Below, piece by piece: positions 40,802 to 50,320 of a stretch of 64,000 nucleotides of DNA. Positions within the stretch are counted from its first letter, which is position 1. The number at the start of each line of letters is the position of its first letter. A program made the position numbers and the translations under genes. Location of the stretch: the NCBI RefSeq assembly GCF_001418345.1, contig NZ_LIPW01000001.1, positions 718,429-782,428 on the forward strand, written 5' to 3'. Under the pieces are notes generated by a model. The model had not been told where the DNA came from, did no database searches, and was given only the letters and a program-made list of their open reading frames with translations. The stretch comes from Pseudidiomarina woesei. GTDB taxonomy: Bacteria; Pseudomonadota; Gammaproteobacteria; Enterobacterales; Alteromonadaceae.

Positions 40802-42821
40802 GTTCACCTCGTGTTTCTGCTAAAGACTGCTTGCTAGGCTGACTTTTTTTGCCAAGTTTGCCAAGTTTGCCAGAGCGATAACGCTTATCGCTCATCGCCA
40901 ACGCCCCTCCTAAAGCCATAATAATTGCGCCTAGCCAAATCCAACGTACAAACGGCTTAATATAAATGCGCACCGCCCATGAATTAGGATTCGTCGAGTC
41001 GTCTAATGGTTCACCTAGCGCCACGTATAAGTCGCGTAAAAAGCCTGAATCTAGCCCGACTTCGGTCATGCTCATACGTTGCACGGTATAAAAGCGCTTT
41101 TCGGTGACCAAGTCAGCAATTTTGCGTTCGTTGTCACCGCTAATACGGAACACCGAAAATTCTGCATGATCAGTGAGATAGTTTGGTCCTTGTTGTTCGC
41201 TCAGAAGATCAAACTGAAATCGGTAATTTTCAATAACAACCGACTCTCCGGGCGCTAAGCGTACATCGCGCTCAACTTCATATTGACTTACTGCAGCAAT
41301 ACCAACCAAGGTCACCGCAAACCCCAAATGACCAAGTACCATGCCCCAGTGGCTACGGCCTAACTTGGTTAAACTTGCTAAGCCTTGACCGCGCTGCTGA
41401 ATACGTTGCTTGAGCTCGGTCACTAAGGTTAAAACAATCCATAGTGCCATGACTAAGCCCAGTACAGTCAACGCCATAACTTGGTCAGCCAGCACATATG
41501 GCAAAGCAAAACCTAGAACCAAGGCAAGTACCAATGCTAAAGCTAAGTTACCAGCAATTGGCTTGAGTTCTTGGCGTCGCCAACGCAACAGCGGCCCTAA
41601 CCCAATGAGTAATACAAAGGGCACAATCAGCCAGGTAAACATTTGATTAAAGAACGGCTCACCAATTGAGATAGAGCCCAAGCCCAGCTCTTTGTGCACT
41701 AACGGCAATAACGTACCGAGCAGCACCACTAAAGTAGCAGCCATCAACAAAATGTTATTGCCAAGCAATAACACCTCGCGTGAAAAGAATTCATATTTGG
41801 TGTGACTATTCACCGCGCCAGCTCGCAATGCAAACAACAACAGCGAGCCACCAATAACCACCGCCAGCAAGCCCAGAATAAACAGGCCGCGCGCAGGGTC
41901 AGTTGCAAACGCATGCACCGAAACAATGACGCCAGAGCGCACCAAAAAGGTACCCAACAAGCTCAAACTGAAGGCCGAAATAGCGAGCAATACGGTCCAC
42001 GACTTAAATGCACCGCGTTTTTCGGTGACCGCTAACGAGTGAATTAGCGCAGTACCAACCAACCACGGCATAAAGCTTGCGTTTTCAACTGGGTCCCAGA
42101 ACCACCAGCCGCCCCAACCTAGTTCGTAATAAGCCCACCAACTTCCCAGTGCAATACCTAATGTTAAAAAGCACCAAGCCGCGGTTGCCCAAGGCCGTGA
42201 CCAACGCGCCCAAGAAGCATCAAGCTTGCCGCTTAACAACGCCGCAATAGCAAACGCAAAAGCCACTGAAAAGCCAACATAGCCCATGTACAACAAAGGT
42301 GGATGGAAAATCATGCCGGGGTCTTGCAACAGCGGGTTTAGGTCGCGGCCATCAACTGGAATCATCGGTAAGGCACGGTCAAATGGGTTCGACACCGTTA
42401 GCATAAACAGGTAAAAACCAATACTGATCAACCCCAGAATAGCCAACACCCGTGCCATCATGGTCAAAGGCATGCGCCGCGACAACAATGCCACCGCCGC
42501 AATCCAGCCCGCTTGCATAAGCATCCACAGCAAAAACGAGCCTTCGTGCGAGCCCCAAACAGCAGTAATGCGGTATACCAAGGGCAATGCGCTGTTTGAG
42601 TTGTGCGCCACATACGAAATACTAAAGTCGTTAACGACAAAACCCCAGGTTAACGCGGCATAGGCGAGCGCTGTGAAAATAAATTGACCATAAGCCAATG
42701 GGCGTGCCAACAGCATTGCTCCGCTATGGCCCCGCCACGCGCCCCACAGTGGATATACCGCCAGCAACGCTGAAAATGCCAGCGCCATGGCAAGCGTTAG
42801 TTGACCAAATTCAGCAATCAT
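40788..42821 (-). CDS. ccmF: Heme lyase CcmF
   Basis: A 677-residue protein with about 14-15 membrane segments. The WWD domain GGWWFWDPVENASFMPW (~residue 232) and the GSHEGSFLLW and PLLYMGYVGF heme-handling blocks are visible. It attaches heme from CcmE to apocytochrome c with CcmH. The C-terminal soluble part ends in a Lys/Gly-rich tail (RSGKLGKLGKKSQPSKQS). It overlaps ccmG by 14 bases and abuts ccmE by one base. Confidence 0.95.
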   Translation of the reverse strand: MIAEFGQLTLAMALAFSALLAVYPLWGAWRGHSGAMLLARPLAYGQFIFTALAYAALTWGFVVNDFSISYVAHNSNSALPLVYRITAVWGSHEGSFLLWMLMQAGWIAAVALLSRRMPLTMMARVLAILGLISIGFYLFMLTVSNPFDRALPMIPVDGRDLNPLLQDPGMIFHPPLLYMGYVGFSVAFAFAIAALLSGKLDASWARWSRPWATAAWCFLTLGIALGSWWAYYELGWGGWWFWDPVENASFMPWLVGTALIHSLAVTEKRGAFKSWTVLLAISAFSLSLLGTFLVRSGVIVSVHAFATDPARGLFILGLLAVVIGGSLLLFALRAGAVNSHTKYEFFSREVLLLGNNILLMAATLVVLLGTLLPLVHKELGLGSISIGEPFFNQMFTWLIVPFVLLIGLGPLLRWRRQELKPIAGNLALALVLALVLGFALPYVLADQVMALTVLGLVMALWIVLTLVTELKQRIQQRGQGLASLTKLGRSHWGMVLGHLGFAVTLVGIAAVSQYEVERDVRLAPGESVVIENYRFQFDLLSEQQGPNYLTDHAEFSVFRISGDNERKIADLVTEKRFYTVQRMSMTEVGLDSGFLRDLYVALGEPLDDSTNPNSWAVRIYIKPFVRWIWLGAIIMALGGALAMSDKRYRSGKLGKLGKKSQPSKQSLAETRGEHGTA

Positions 42822-43345
42822 TAGTTATAGCCACCCTGTTTTTCGTCAACCTGCGCGTCGTCTTGCTTTGACCCAGTATAATTTGGCTGATTGGGGTTCA
42901 CATGTTTAATGCCCTTCATGGCTTCTGCCAGTTCCGGCGGCATATATTCTTCATCATGTTTCGCGAGCACTTCGGTGGCTTTTAGCACTGTTGGTTCAAC
43001 CAACACACCCTGCGCCACAATGCCCTGCCCCTCACGGAATAAGTCGGGCAAAATACCGGTATACAACACGGTTACTTCTGGGCCGGTATCCGTCACTTTA
43101 AAGCTAACTTCCAGCGTTTGTGGATTGCGTTTCACGGAACCTTCAACCACCATGCCACCCACGCGCAAACGTTGGCCCACATGTGGCCGCGTCAGGTCTT
43201 TACCTTTGCCTTCAATCATTTCTGATGGCGTATAAAACAGATCAATGTTTTGCGTTAGCGCATACAAAATTAAACTTATAGCGGCGGCCACGCCAACCAC
43301 CAACGACAAAACCCAAGCAAGGCGTTTTTTACGGCGAGGAATCAT
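42821..43345 (-). CDS. ccmE: Heme chaperone CcmE
   Basis: A 174-residue protein: basic start ([18 protein letters not shown]) and a membrane anchor, an OB-fold domain ([14 protein letters not shown]) and the heme-binding motif [13 protein letters not shown], where His covalently carries heme (~residue 129) and Tyr follows at +4. It carries heme from CcmC to CcmF. Confidence 0.95.
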   Translation of the reverse strand: MIPRRKKRLAWVLSLVVGVAAAISLILYALTQNIDLFYTPSEMIEGKGKDLTRPHVGQRLRVGGMVVEGSVKRNPQTLEVSFKVTDTGPEVTVLYTGILPDLFREGQGIVAQGVLVEPTVLKATEVLAKHDEEYMPPELAEAMKGIKHVNPNQPNYTGSKQDDAQVDEKQGGYN

Positions 43346-43347
43346 AA

Positions 43348-43587
43348 CTACTGCGCTCCTTTTACTTGCGACTGTTCATTGTGGGCTTGACGCTCTTGCT
43401 GTTGACGCCGTGCCAAACGCTGTTTGCGCTGCTGCTGTTGCACCGCCATGATGGCAAGCTTCTTGCGCACCAGCAAACCATGTACCACTAACATACCAAT
43501 TGCTAATAGCGACACACCAAAGCTTAACCAAACATAAAATCCATAACCACCCATCCAGATGGCTTCTTGCCAGCTATCAAACGCCAT
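43348..43587 (-). CDS. ccmD: Heme exporter subunit CcmD
   Basis: A 79-residue small membrane protein with one helix ([20 protein letters not shown]), an Arg/Gln-rich cytosolic tail ([18 protein letters not shown]) and an N-terminal Trp/Gly segment ([11 protein letters not shown]). It stabilises the CcmABC-CcmE complex. ATG 43587 follows GGAGG by six bases; the frame is open a little further 5' without a better start. Overlaps ccmC by 11 bases. Confidence 0.9.
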   Translation of the reverse strand: MAFDSWQEAIWMGGYGFYVWLSFGVSLLAIGMLVVHGLLVRKKLAIMAVQQQQRKQRLARRQQQERQAHNEQSQVKGAQ

Positions 43588-44329
43588 GCTCAGCCTCCAC
43601 ACCCAACTGTTGCTGCGCCCAAGGACGATGTAACTCTTGCTTTAATATTTCATTGCGCAAGCGCTGCGTAACTAACGCCGCGGTTAAGAATAAAAACCCA
43701 GCAATACTAATCAGCAACGGGGTTAACATTTCTACCGGCATTGATGGCTTTTCAAACTTTGTAATAGTGGCGCCTTGGTGCAACGAGTTCCACCAATAAA
43801 CAGAAAAGTGAATAATAGGAACATTAACAACGCCGACAAGTGCCAATATAGCTGCCGCCTTGGCGCCGGTACGCGCATCATTAAAGGCATAATACAACGC
43901 TAATACGCCAATATATAAAAACAACAGAATAAGCTCAGAGGTAAGCCGCGCGTCCCACTCCCACCACGTGCCCCACATGGGTTTACCCCATACAGCACCA
44001 GTAAACAAAGCCACAAAAGTAAGCACTGCACCAACTGGCGCAATGGCCGCTATAGCCCACTCTGCAGTGCGAATTTGCCACACTAGCGCAATCAGCGCGG
44101 CAATGGCCATTCCGGTGTACGCACCCATTGAAAACATCGCAGCCGGTACGTGAATGAAGATAATGCGATAACTGTCACCTTGCTGGTAGTCTGGTGGTGC
44201 GTAAAATAGCCCCCACCCCAAGCCGACAGCCACAAACAGGGCCGCCAAAGCACTCAGCCACGGCAACCAAGCGCCAAGCAACCTGTAGGTTGCTTCGCCT
44301 TTTGCGTAAGGATGTAACCACTTCCACAT
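43577..44329 (-). CDS. ccmC: Heme exporter subunit CcmC
   Basis: A 250-residue membrane protein with six helices and the WWD signature WGTWWEWDARLTSELIL (~residue 118), with histidines at FIHVPAAMFSMG and IHFSVYWWNSLHQGAT. It loads heme onto CcmE. One base before the ccmB stop, in the operon. Confidence 0.95.
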   Translation of the reverse strand: MWKWLHPYAKGEATYRLLGAWLPWLSALAALFVAVGLGWGLFYAPPDYQQGDSYRIIFIHVPAAMFSMGAYTGMAIAALIALVWQIRTAEWAIAAIAPVGAVLTFVALFTGAVWGKPMWGTWWEWDARLTSELILLFLYIGVLALYYAFNDARTGAKAAAILALVGVVNVPIIHFSVYWWNSLHQGATITKFEKPSMPVEMLTPLLISIAGFLFLTAALVTQRLRNEILKQELHRPWAQQQLGVEAEHGV

Positions 44330-44330
44330 A

Positions 44331-45014
44331 TTAATTCACGCTCACTCGTATTGCTGCCGCCACCGCCAAAGGCGCTAACGTTAGCGTCAATAACATTAAC
44401 CCGGCCAATAATAACACTTGCCCGTACGCAGATGTACCAACTAGGGTACTTTCAACGGCTGCCGCTGCAAATATCAACAAAGGGATAAACAACGGTAGCA
44501 ATAATAAGCTTAATAACGCCCCACCACGCCCTAAACTCACCGTCAACGCTGCGCCAACCGCGGTCATCGCACTTAACATTGGGGTACCTATTAAGAGGGT
44601 AAGCATTAATATGCCCCAGGCATCAATCGGTAGCTTTAGTAATAACGCACACAGTGGCGCAAGGATCACCAACGGCAAGCCATTTAACAACCAGTGCACA
44701 CTAATCTTGCCCAGCGCCAGAACAGGTAAAGGCGCCGGTAACAACACCAGCTGCTCAAGGCTGCCGTCTAAAAAGTCATCGCGAAATAGCCGCTCTGAAC
44801 CCAGTAGCGCCGACAATAAGGCGGCCACCCAAATAACGCCCGTTGCAATACGCCCCAAAATGTCAGGCCCCGGGCCCACCGCTAATGGAAACAGCGTAAC
44901 CACAATAACAACAAATAGAAGCGGATTAATAATGTCACTGCGGCGGCGCAAGGCAACCGCCAAATCGCGTTGCATAATAGTACGCAGAAATTGCCACGTG
45001 CTTGCCTTATTCAT
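44331..45014 (-). CDS. ccmB: Heme exporter subunit CcmB
   Basis: A 227-residue ABC permease with about six hydrophobic segments and conserved RDLAVALRRRSDIINPLLF and LLGSERLFRDDFLDGSLEQL. It pairs with CcmA. ATG 45014 follows GAGG by six bases; TTG 45026 upstream lies inside ccmA without a site. Overlaps ccmA by eight bases. Confidence 0.94.
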   Translation of the reverse strand: MNKASTWQFLRTIMQRDLAVALRRRSDIINPLLFVVIVVTLFPLAVGPGPDILGRIATGVIWVAALLSALLGSERLFRDDFLDGSLEQLVLLPAPLPVLALGKISVHWLLNGLPLVILAPLCALLLKLPIDAWGILMLTLLIGTPMLSAMTAVGAALTVSLGRGGALLSLLLLPLFIPLLIFAAAAVESTLVGTSAYGQVLLLAGLMLLTLTLAPLAVAAAIRVSVN

Positions 45015-45636
45015 CAGCAACCTCAATACGTAAACGCTGCAACCGTTCGCCCGACCAAGTAAGCGGCTGGTGCGAGGTTAACAATAAGGCGCCACCCGCC
45101 TCTAAATGCTGCGCGAACCGTTGGTGCAGCAACTCAATACCGCGGGTATCAAGCGCGGTAAAGGGCTCATCCAGAATCCACAACTTGGCTTCGCTATAAA
45201 ACAGCCGCGCCAAGGCAATGCGGCGTTGCTGTCCAGCCGATAGCTGTTGCGCAGGTATGTCTTCCAAACCTAGCAAGCCAACGGTTTCAAGTAACAGCCA
45301 CGGGTCGTCAAGCTGCACGCCATCTAAACGGCTTTGCAAAGAAAGGTTTTCAAGTGCCGTAAGTTCGGCCTTTACGGCGGGTTTATGCCCAATAAATAAG
45401 GTTTGTCGTTGCCAGTACTCAGGGTCATCGCGTTGTGGTTGACCAAACAGCAAAACTTGGCCTTCAAGTGGCTGCAGCAAACCGGCAACAATACGTAATA
45501 AGGTAGATTTACCCGCACCGTTAGGGCCTTCAATATGCAGAATTTCGCCGGCAGCAAGTTGCCAGGACAGATCAGAGAATAGCGTGCGTCCCGCACGAAC
45601 CGACGTGAGTTGTTGGGCTTCAAGAACAACAGACAT
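45007..45636 (-). CDS. ccmA: Heme exporter ATP-binding protein CcmA
   Basis: A 209-residue ABC ATPase: Walker A IEGPNGAGKSTLLRI (~residue 37), signature LSAGQQRRIALARL (~131), Walker B KLWILDEPFTALD and H-loop LLTSHQPL. It uses ATP to release holo-CcmE from CcmC. First gene of the ccm operon; 80 bases separate it from the pilin operon end. Confidence 0.95.
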   Translation of the reverse strand: MSVVLEAQQLTSVRAGRTLFSDLSWQLAAGEILHIEGPNGAGKSTLLRIVAGLLQPLEGQVLLFGQPQRDDPEYWQRQTLFIGHKPAVKAELTALENLSLQSRLDGVQLDDPWLLLETVGLLGLEDIPAQQLSAGQQRRIALARLFYSEAKLWILDEPFTALDTRGIELLHQRFAQHLEAGGALLLTSHQPLTWSGERLQRLRIEVADE

Positions 45637-45651
45637 TGGAATTTAGGCAAC

Positions 45652-45680
45652 CTATCGGGTCAGCAAAAGTGACCCGATAG
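45652..45680. terminator. Inverted repeat between the pilin operon and ccmA
   Basis: CTATCGGGTCA and TGACCCGATAG form a perfect 11-bp stem with a seven-base loop. It has no T run on either strand. It lies 37 bases after the large pilin-like gene and 16 bases before ccmA, so it could end the pilin transcript or act as an operator for the ccm operon. Confidence 0.45.
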
Positions 45681-45716
45681 TACCACAGGATAATCGGTGG
45701 GTATAAGTGCGAGTTA

Positions 45717-47639
45717 TCAATTTTCCTGCATAATCACTTCAACCGTTTCGTTTCTATCGAGCAGCACAAACGATTTAGACGACGGATTAAAACTAAAGCC
45801 ATCTTTGTAGAAGTTTATCGTAGTGGTCGTACCCGCAGGAATGCCGTTACAAGCAAACGAGCCGGTATCGGCATTACCTTGTTTCGAGAACGTACACTCA
45901 ACCCCAACACCAGTTACCGAAACGTCTTTATAGTGCGAGTTTTTACAAGCCTGCCCGTTAAACTGTAAACAGTAAATATTGCCGGTAATTGAGTAAAGCG
46001 GTAAGTCGCCAATTTCACCGTCAACATTAACCGTTAAGCTACTACTTAAACTACCTTGTTCGTTCACATGAACCGGTTGACTACCAAGTACACTAGCGTT
46101 GCCCATTTTAGCCGTTACTGTCATCTCAGAAGCACCTGTGCTAGTGGCTGTTACGCGCCCTCGGCTATAAGTACCATAATAATCTTGGTCAACATTGACT
46201 ATGGTTTGAATGGCCTCGTTCGTGACTTCGGCTACAGGTTCGTTACTTGCTTGCCAGTCGGCAAGCAAGGTTAGGTTTACTTCATAAAATGGCACTTTGC
46301 TTATCCAGTCAAGCTCGCCATTTACAATCGCTTGACGCACCACTGACTCATGTTCAGGCGACATGTCATCTAAATAAATACCACGGCCAATAAGTTGGTA
46401 ACCACCAGGATACACATACATATCACGGCCATCTGGCGCGGCCGGTAACGGGTCGCCCATAACTAGTGCTTTAACAACGTCGCGCACATAATCGGTATAG
46501 ATTTCGGCACCCGCAGGGTTAATGAGGTAATCAGCTGAGGTTGCCGTTAGCGCATAAAACTGCCAGTCGGGGTACATAGCATACCAACCGTCAATACGGC
46601 GCATACGGCACGACTCATCGTAAATCGCGCCACTACCTGTGGCCTGCGTCAGTACGCCATTTTCCATTCGAAAGTGCCGGTGGTTACCGTCTTGATTGCG
46701 CTGGGTGTCGTGCTTATAAACGGTACCGTTGGCCACCATGGTCGAGTTATCGTGGTGGTCACGACAACATTGCAAACACAACTCTGATTGATCGCCGGCA
46801 TCGGGGTTTGGCACACCGGTTATTTTACGCGTGGGCCGCCCACCATCGGGGTCGAGCGCCAACCGCCCATCGATTAGCGTAAGCCGCTGCGGGGTTAAAC
46901 CGCCTTCATCAAAGCCGGTTAACTCGCATGAGCAATTCACCGTAATAAAATCTTCTACCCGCTGGGTTTGTGTGGCTTCGTCATAGGTGACCGTATCAAA
47001 GCGCACGGTTAGCTTATCACCCGTACGCTGCACGGTTGGCGTAGGGCGCGTGGTTTCTTTCACTTGGTAAGCAACCGCTGCATCGTCTTCGGTTAGTTTC
47101 ACCGCAATAACTTCAGGCGCAGCACCTGGGTTGTAAACCACTCGGGGTTCATTACGCGGTGGCGGTGCCGTTACAGCTAAACCGCCATCACGCATGGTTA
47201 AGCGCCCTAGCCAGCCCTCTAAAGTAAGCGTTTGGTCTTCGCCACCGCGTTGTTGCCAAGCCACCTCAATGTTAACCGACTTCGCATCAGGCTCAGGCGG
47301 CAGTGGATCAGGCAAGTTTGCGTCACCCGTAGTACGCCATTGGCCATTAAAATATTGCGGCGCCACGCTCCAAGTTAAGCTGTAGGTTTTATCATCGCGC
47401 ACTACGGTATCGCTGCCTGCGGCAATGTCTTGATACACGGTAAAGCGCAATTCCTCTAACCTATGCTGGGCTAGCTCAAGTGCCGCAGTACGTTCGGCTG
47501 CACGTACTGAGCTTTGTATAAACGTGCGCTGCAAGCTCACCAAGCCGGCTACGCCTACAGCAATAATGACGAGCGCCACCAACACTTCTATAAAGGTAAA
47601 ACCGCGCGTTCGCGCAGTGTAAGCCAGTTTAGAAATCAC
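45717..47639 (-). CDS. Large PilV-like prepilin with C-terminal ~500-residue extension
   Basis: A 640-residue type IV prepilin. The prepilin peptidase site and hydrophobic helix read RGFTFIEVLVALVIIAVG (cleavage G|F, Glu5 kept), followed by SLQRTFIQSSVRAAERT, a PilV pattern. PilV proteins are normally 150-200 residues. Here the remainder includes a LCLQCCRDHHD cysteine/histidine cluster (about residue 320), a Tyr-rich segment (DGWYAMYPDWQFYALTA), and an Ig- or carboxypeptidase-regulatory-like end (NGIPAGTTTTINFYKDGFSF). GTG 47639 follows GGAGG by eight bases and overlaps the preceding gene by 11 bases. No recognised family for the extension; it may act as tip adhesin. Confidence 0.8.
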   Translation of the reverse strand: MISKLAYTARTRGFTFIEVLVALVIIAVGVAGLVSLQRTFIQSSVRAAERTAALELAQHRLEELRFTVYQDIAAGSDTVVRDDKTYSLTWSVAPQYFNGQWRTTGDANLPDPLPPEPDAKSVNIEVAWQQRGGEDQTLTLEGWLGRLTMRDGGLAVTAPPPRNEPRVVYNPGAAPEVIAVKLTEDDAAVAYQVKETTRPTPTVQRTGDKLTVRFDTVTYDEATQTQRVEDFITVNCSCELTGFDEGGLTPQRLTLIDGRLALDPDGGRPTRKITGVPNPDAGDQSELCLQCCRDHHDNSTMVANGTVYKHDTQRNQDGNHRHFRMENGVLTQATGSGAIYDESCRMRRIDGWYAMYPDWQFYALTATSADYLINPAGAEIYTDYVRDVVKALVMGDPLPAAPDGRDMYVYPGGYQLIGRGIYLDDMSPEHESVVRQAIVNGELDWISKVPFYEVNLTLLADWQASNEPVAEVTNEAIQTIVNVDQDYYGTYSRGRVTATSTGASEMTVTAKMGNASVLGSQPVHVNEQGSLSSSLTVNVDGEIGDLPLYSITGNIYCLQFNGQACKNSHYKDVSVTGVGVECTFSKQGNADTGSFACNGIPAGTTTTINFYKDGFSFNPSSKSFVLLDRNETVEVIMQEN

Positions 47640-48726
47640 GCCAGCTACCTCCCACACGGGTAACCCGTTTAAATGCATCATTGGTAACTAAATTGGTTAA
47701 AATTTCTTCGTGATAACGCACAATCAAGGTACCGTTTGACAAGTCCGGATCAAAATTAGCCATAACCGCGCCGTTTATGGTCGCGCCACCATTGAGTTTT
47801 ACCTCATAATCACCGGTATCGCTGGGCGTTTTAAATGCAAACACCAAGCCATTAACAACCGTATTGCCATTTATGGCTAAGTTACCGTTTTGAATCACCA
47901 AAGCGACAGGGTTTTCGGGCGAGCCAATATCCACGCTAGGCGCGCAGTTACCCACCACCCAAATAAGCCCGGTTGAATGGGGCCCAATCGTGTCGCAGTT
48001 ATTGACAATTTGAGTTGCTGAGTCACGTAAATCGGTCCAGTTGGGCTCTGAAACACCAAACAAATATTCCAATAGGTCATCAGGAAAGTTAGGGTCGTTA
48101 TCCAAAATATCGACACCGTGGTCACCCCGTTCACTAAACGGCTGCGACGAACAGTTGCCTTGGGTAAACTCTTGCTGCCCGCAGGTAGAGCCGCTACCGT
48201 TAATGTCTACATCGCCTTCGGTCCAAATAGACAATGGTACGCCGTCACCACCGCCATTAGGGTTAGCCACCACCTGGAAGTTACCCGATACATTCATACT
48301 GCCCTTAATAGCAACCGGCGTGTCAGGTGCCGAACGAATCATGGGTAACACGGCTACTTGCTGGTTGACATTACGCGTGGCACGGCCGTCGGCCGAATTA
48401 GCTGACAGCGCGATATTCACCACATCCACGTTACCCCATTGGGTGCCATTAAAGCGCTCACTGCTTAACGTTGCCGAGTACGTTGCGCCAGCTATGTTGC
48501 TCACCACGGTGCGATCTAAGTTAGAACGCTCGGCGTTAATTAGCATAACCATTTGTTCAAGGGCTGCATCAGCAACCATGGTTGCCTCTTGCATACCGGC
48601 GTGATTACGCATAATACGTTGCTCTTGCACTTTAAAGCGCGCCGTATAAAGCGTAACCAAAATAATAACAGACAGTAACAATACTGTGAGCGTGATCGTG
48701 GCAAAGCCAGACTCTTTAGTACGCAT
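47629..48726 (-). CDS. PilX-like minor pilin assembly protein
   Basis: A 365-residue protein with a short leader and helix (MRTKESGFATITLTVLLLSV). After the expected G|F cleavage, position 5 is Thr rather than Glu, as in PilX/GspK-type tip subunits. The rest has MRNHAGMQEATMVADAALEQ, then a Ser/Gly/Asn-rich region with NGNLAINGNTVVNGLVFAFK and GATINGAVMANFD, a beta-helix-like repeat resembling DUF7305/"pilus assembly" C-termini. Overlaps pilW-like by 11 bases. Longer than PilX of Pseudomonas (~200). Confidence 0.78.
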   Translation of the reverse strand: MRTKESGFATITLTVLLLSVIILVTLYTARFKVQEQRIMRNHAGMQEATMVADAALEQMVMLINAERSNLDRTVVSNIAGATYSATLSSERFNGTQWGNVDVVNIALSANSADGRATRNVNQQVAVLPMIRSAPDTPVAIKGSMNVSGNFQVVANPNGGGDGVPLSIWTEGDVDINGSGSTCGQQEFTQGNCSSQPFSERGDHGVDILDNDPNFPDDLLEYLFGVSEPNWTDLRDSATQIVNNCDTIGPHSTGLIWVVGNCAPSVDIGSPENPVALVIQNGNLAINGNTVVNGLVFAFKTPSDTGDYEVKLNGGATINGAVMANFDPDLSNGTLIVRYHEEILTNLVTNDAFKRVTRVGGSWRDF

Positions 48727-49327
48727 TACGTATCACCACCTCAGTTGCTATCTCACGGGTAACTTGCTCATCACTTGGCAACGACACTACCGCAAGCACA
48801 TCCACAACTTGCTCGTTCACCACGTCTATCATCCGTTCAGTGAGCACAAACTCCAGCACATCAACTTGTATTAAATCGGGGCTAGTTAAGCCTTCCCAGC
48901 CCGCATCGGCACAGCCAAGCCCTGCACTGCGCCGCTGAATTTGGCCGTTCCGCAAACGGTACCCAAAGCGTTCAGTATCGCCATCATGAACTGCATTATT
49001 ATTGGCATCGTAATCAAAAATAATACAGCTATTGGCCGTTTCGTCAGGGTGTTGCGAAACCGTAATTGTATTATTAAACCCAGCTACGGCATTGTCCGGG
49101 TCAACAATTAACAAATGGGCATTAGCGCGGTAGCCCGTGCGCTTTAAATCGCCAATAAGCAAATCCATCACCGCAGTTGCTTCTTCTTGCAACTGACTTA
49201 ACTTCAAACTGCGAGAATTAGTACCTATGGTGCTCGAAAACACCGACGTTAACGCCGCCATAAGAATCAGGCCAAGCGTTATGGTGATCATAAGTTCAAC
49301 TAGTGACAGGCCGCGCTGCTTTAACAT
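48716..49327 (-). CDS. PilW-family minor pilin
   Basis: A 203-residue prepilin: MLKQRGLSLVELMITITLGL, with cleavage at G|L and Glu5, then SVFSSTIGTNSRSLKLSQLQ and AVMDLLIGDLKRTGYR, characteristic of PilW. ATG 49327 follows GGGAG by nine bases. Overlaps the FimT-like gene by seven bases. Helps start pilus assembly in the inner membrane. Confidence 0.85.
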   Translation of the reverse strand: MLKQRGLSLVELMITITLGLILMAALTSVFSSTIGTNSRSLKLSQLQEEATAVMDLLIGDLKRTGYRANAHLLIVDPDNAVAGFNNTITVSQHPDETANSCIIFDYDANNNAVHDGDTERFGYRLRNGQIQRRSAGLGCADAGWEGLTSPDLIQVDVLEFVLTERMIDVVNEQVVDVLAVVSLPSDEQVTREIATEVVIRNAY

Positions 49328-49848
49328 GCTGGATAGCTCCCTACACCGCCTTCTTGGCAATAGCGCAAACGCCCAAGCGTGCTTACCACCACCCGTACTT
49401 CTTGCTCAACCACATTACTGCTATTACGCAACTGGTAAGTTACGGTGCCGGCGTTGCCTTCAGCTAAACCACGCATCGCATCAAAACGCGTATGCTCGCC
49501 GCCAGAAAAATTAGCGGACGCAAAAACCACTCCCGCATAGTCGTTGCCATTAATTTGCCGCAATACGCCGTCAATCGAACAATCTTCGGTAAGACAGTCA
49601 CAGTCGTCATTGTCAGCAACAGCCGCACACCAAGCGCCGTCTTCATCGTCCCATACTACAAAGCGGTTCTCGCCACTGCTTAGCGCATCTGAGCGCGCAT
49701 ACTGCAATAACGCATAGGTGTCCTGCGCAGCCCCTTGCAAGCGCATGGTGCGTGCCATGTCTATGGTGGCAGGCACACCCCAGCCCAGCACAATACTGAG
49801 AATTAACAACGTGACTATAAGCTCTAGTAAAGTAAACCCTTGACGCAT
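49321..49848 (-). CDS. FimT/GspH-type minor pilin
   Basis: A 175-residue prepilin: MRQGFTLLELIVTLLILSIV with cleavage at G|F and Glu5, followed by GAAQDTYALLQYARSDALSS, a FimT/GspH signature. Six cysteines, three of them in DDCDCLTEDCS, suggest disulfides. FimT in related species binds DNA for natural transformation, but no binding residues were checked. First gene of the minor-pilin operon, divergent from the PilE gene. Confidence 0.82.
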   Translation of the reverse strand: MRQGFTLLELIVTLLILSIVLGWGVPATIDMARTMRLQGAAQDTYALLQYARSDALSSGENRFVVWDDEDGAWCAAVADNDDCDCLTEDCSIDGVLRQINGNDYAGVVFASANFSGGEHTRFDAMRGLAEGNAGTVTYQLRNSSNVVEQEVRVVVSTLGRLRYCQEGGVGSYPAC

Positions 49849-49915
49849 TGCGTTTATTCCAAATTTGAAGTACTAATTGAGCATACACTAAGCATAGTAT
49901 AAACAGGTGGAATAA

Positions 49916-50299
49916 ATGCAAGTTGAAAAAAAGTTAGGCGGTATGACCTTAATAGAACTAATGATCGTTATAGCAATCATTGGTATTATTGCCGCAATTG
50001 CCTACCCGAACTTTGTGAGTTATGTGCAGCAAGGCCGCAGAGCAGACGCTATGGCCGAGTTAATGAAACTACAAATGGCACAAGAAGAGTATCGCTTGCG
50101 CAATGCAAATTATGCAACAATTGCTGAACTGGGCTTTACATCGTCAAGCGAATTTTACAATTTTAGTGTATCGAACATTGCCGCCGAGACATATACGTTA
50201 ACGGCTACAGCAAAAGGCGCGCAAGTCGCAGATACAGATTGTGCAACGATGTCCATTAATCAAAACGACCAAAAAACCCCAGCCGAGTGTTGGCAGTAA
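49916..50299 (+). CDS. pilE: Type IV pilin, PilE-like
   Basis: A 127-residue prepilin: leader MQVEKKLGG, cleavage G|M, mature MTLIELMIVIAIIGIIAAIA with Glu5. Short pilin body with QEEYRLRNANYATIAEL and a C-terminal disulfide candidate pair (DCATMS and ECWQ). The +1 residue is Met instead of the usual Phe. GGTGG precedes ATG 49916. Divergent from the minor-pilin operon, next to ispH, a Pseudomonas-like location for pilE. It is probably a minor pilin. Confidence 0.88.
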   Translation: MQVEKKLGGMTLIELMIVIAIIGIIAAIAYPNFVSYVQQGRRADAMAELMKLQMAQEEYRLRNANYATIAELGFTSSSEFYNFSVSNIAAETYTLTATAKGAQVADTDCATMSINQNDQKTPAECWQ

Positions 50300-50320
50300 T
50301 TTGGCTCCGCCAAATTACCG

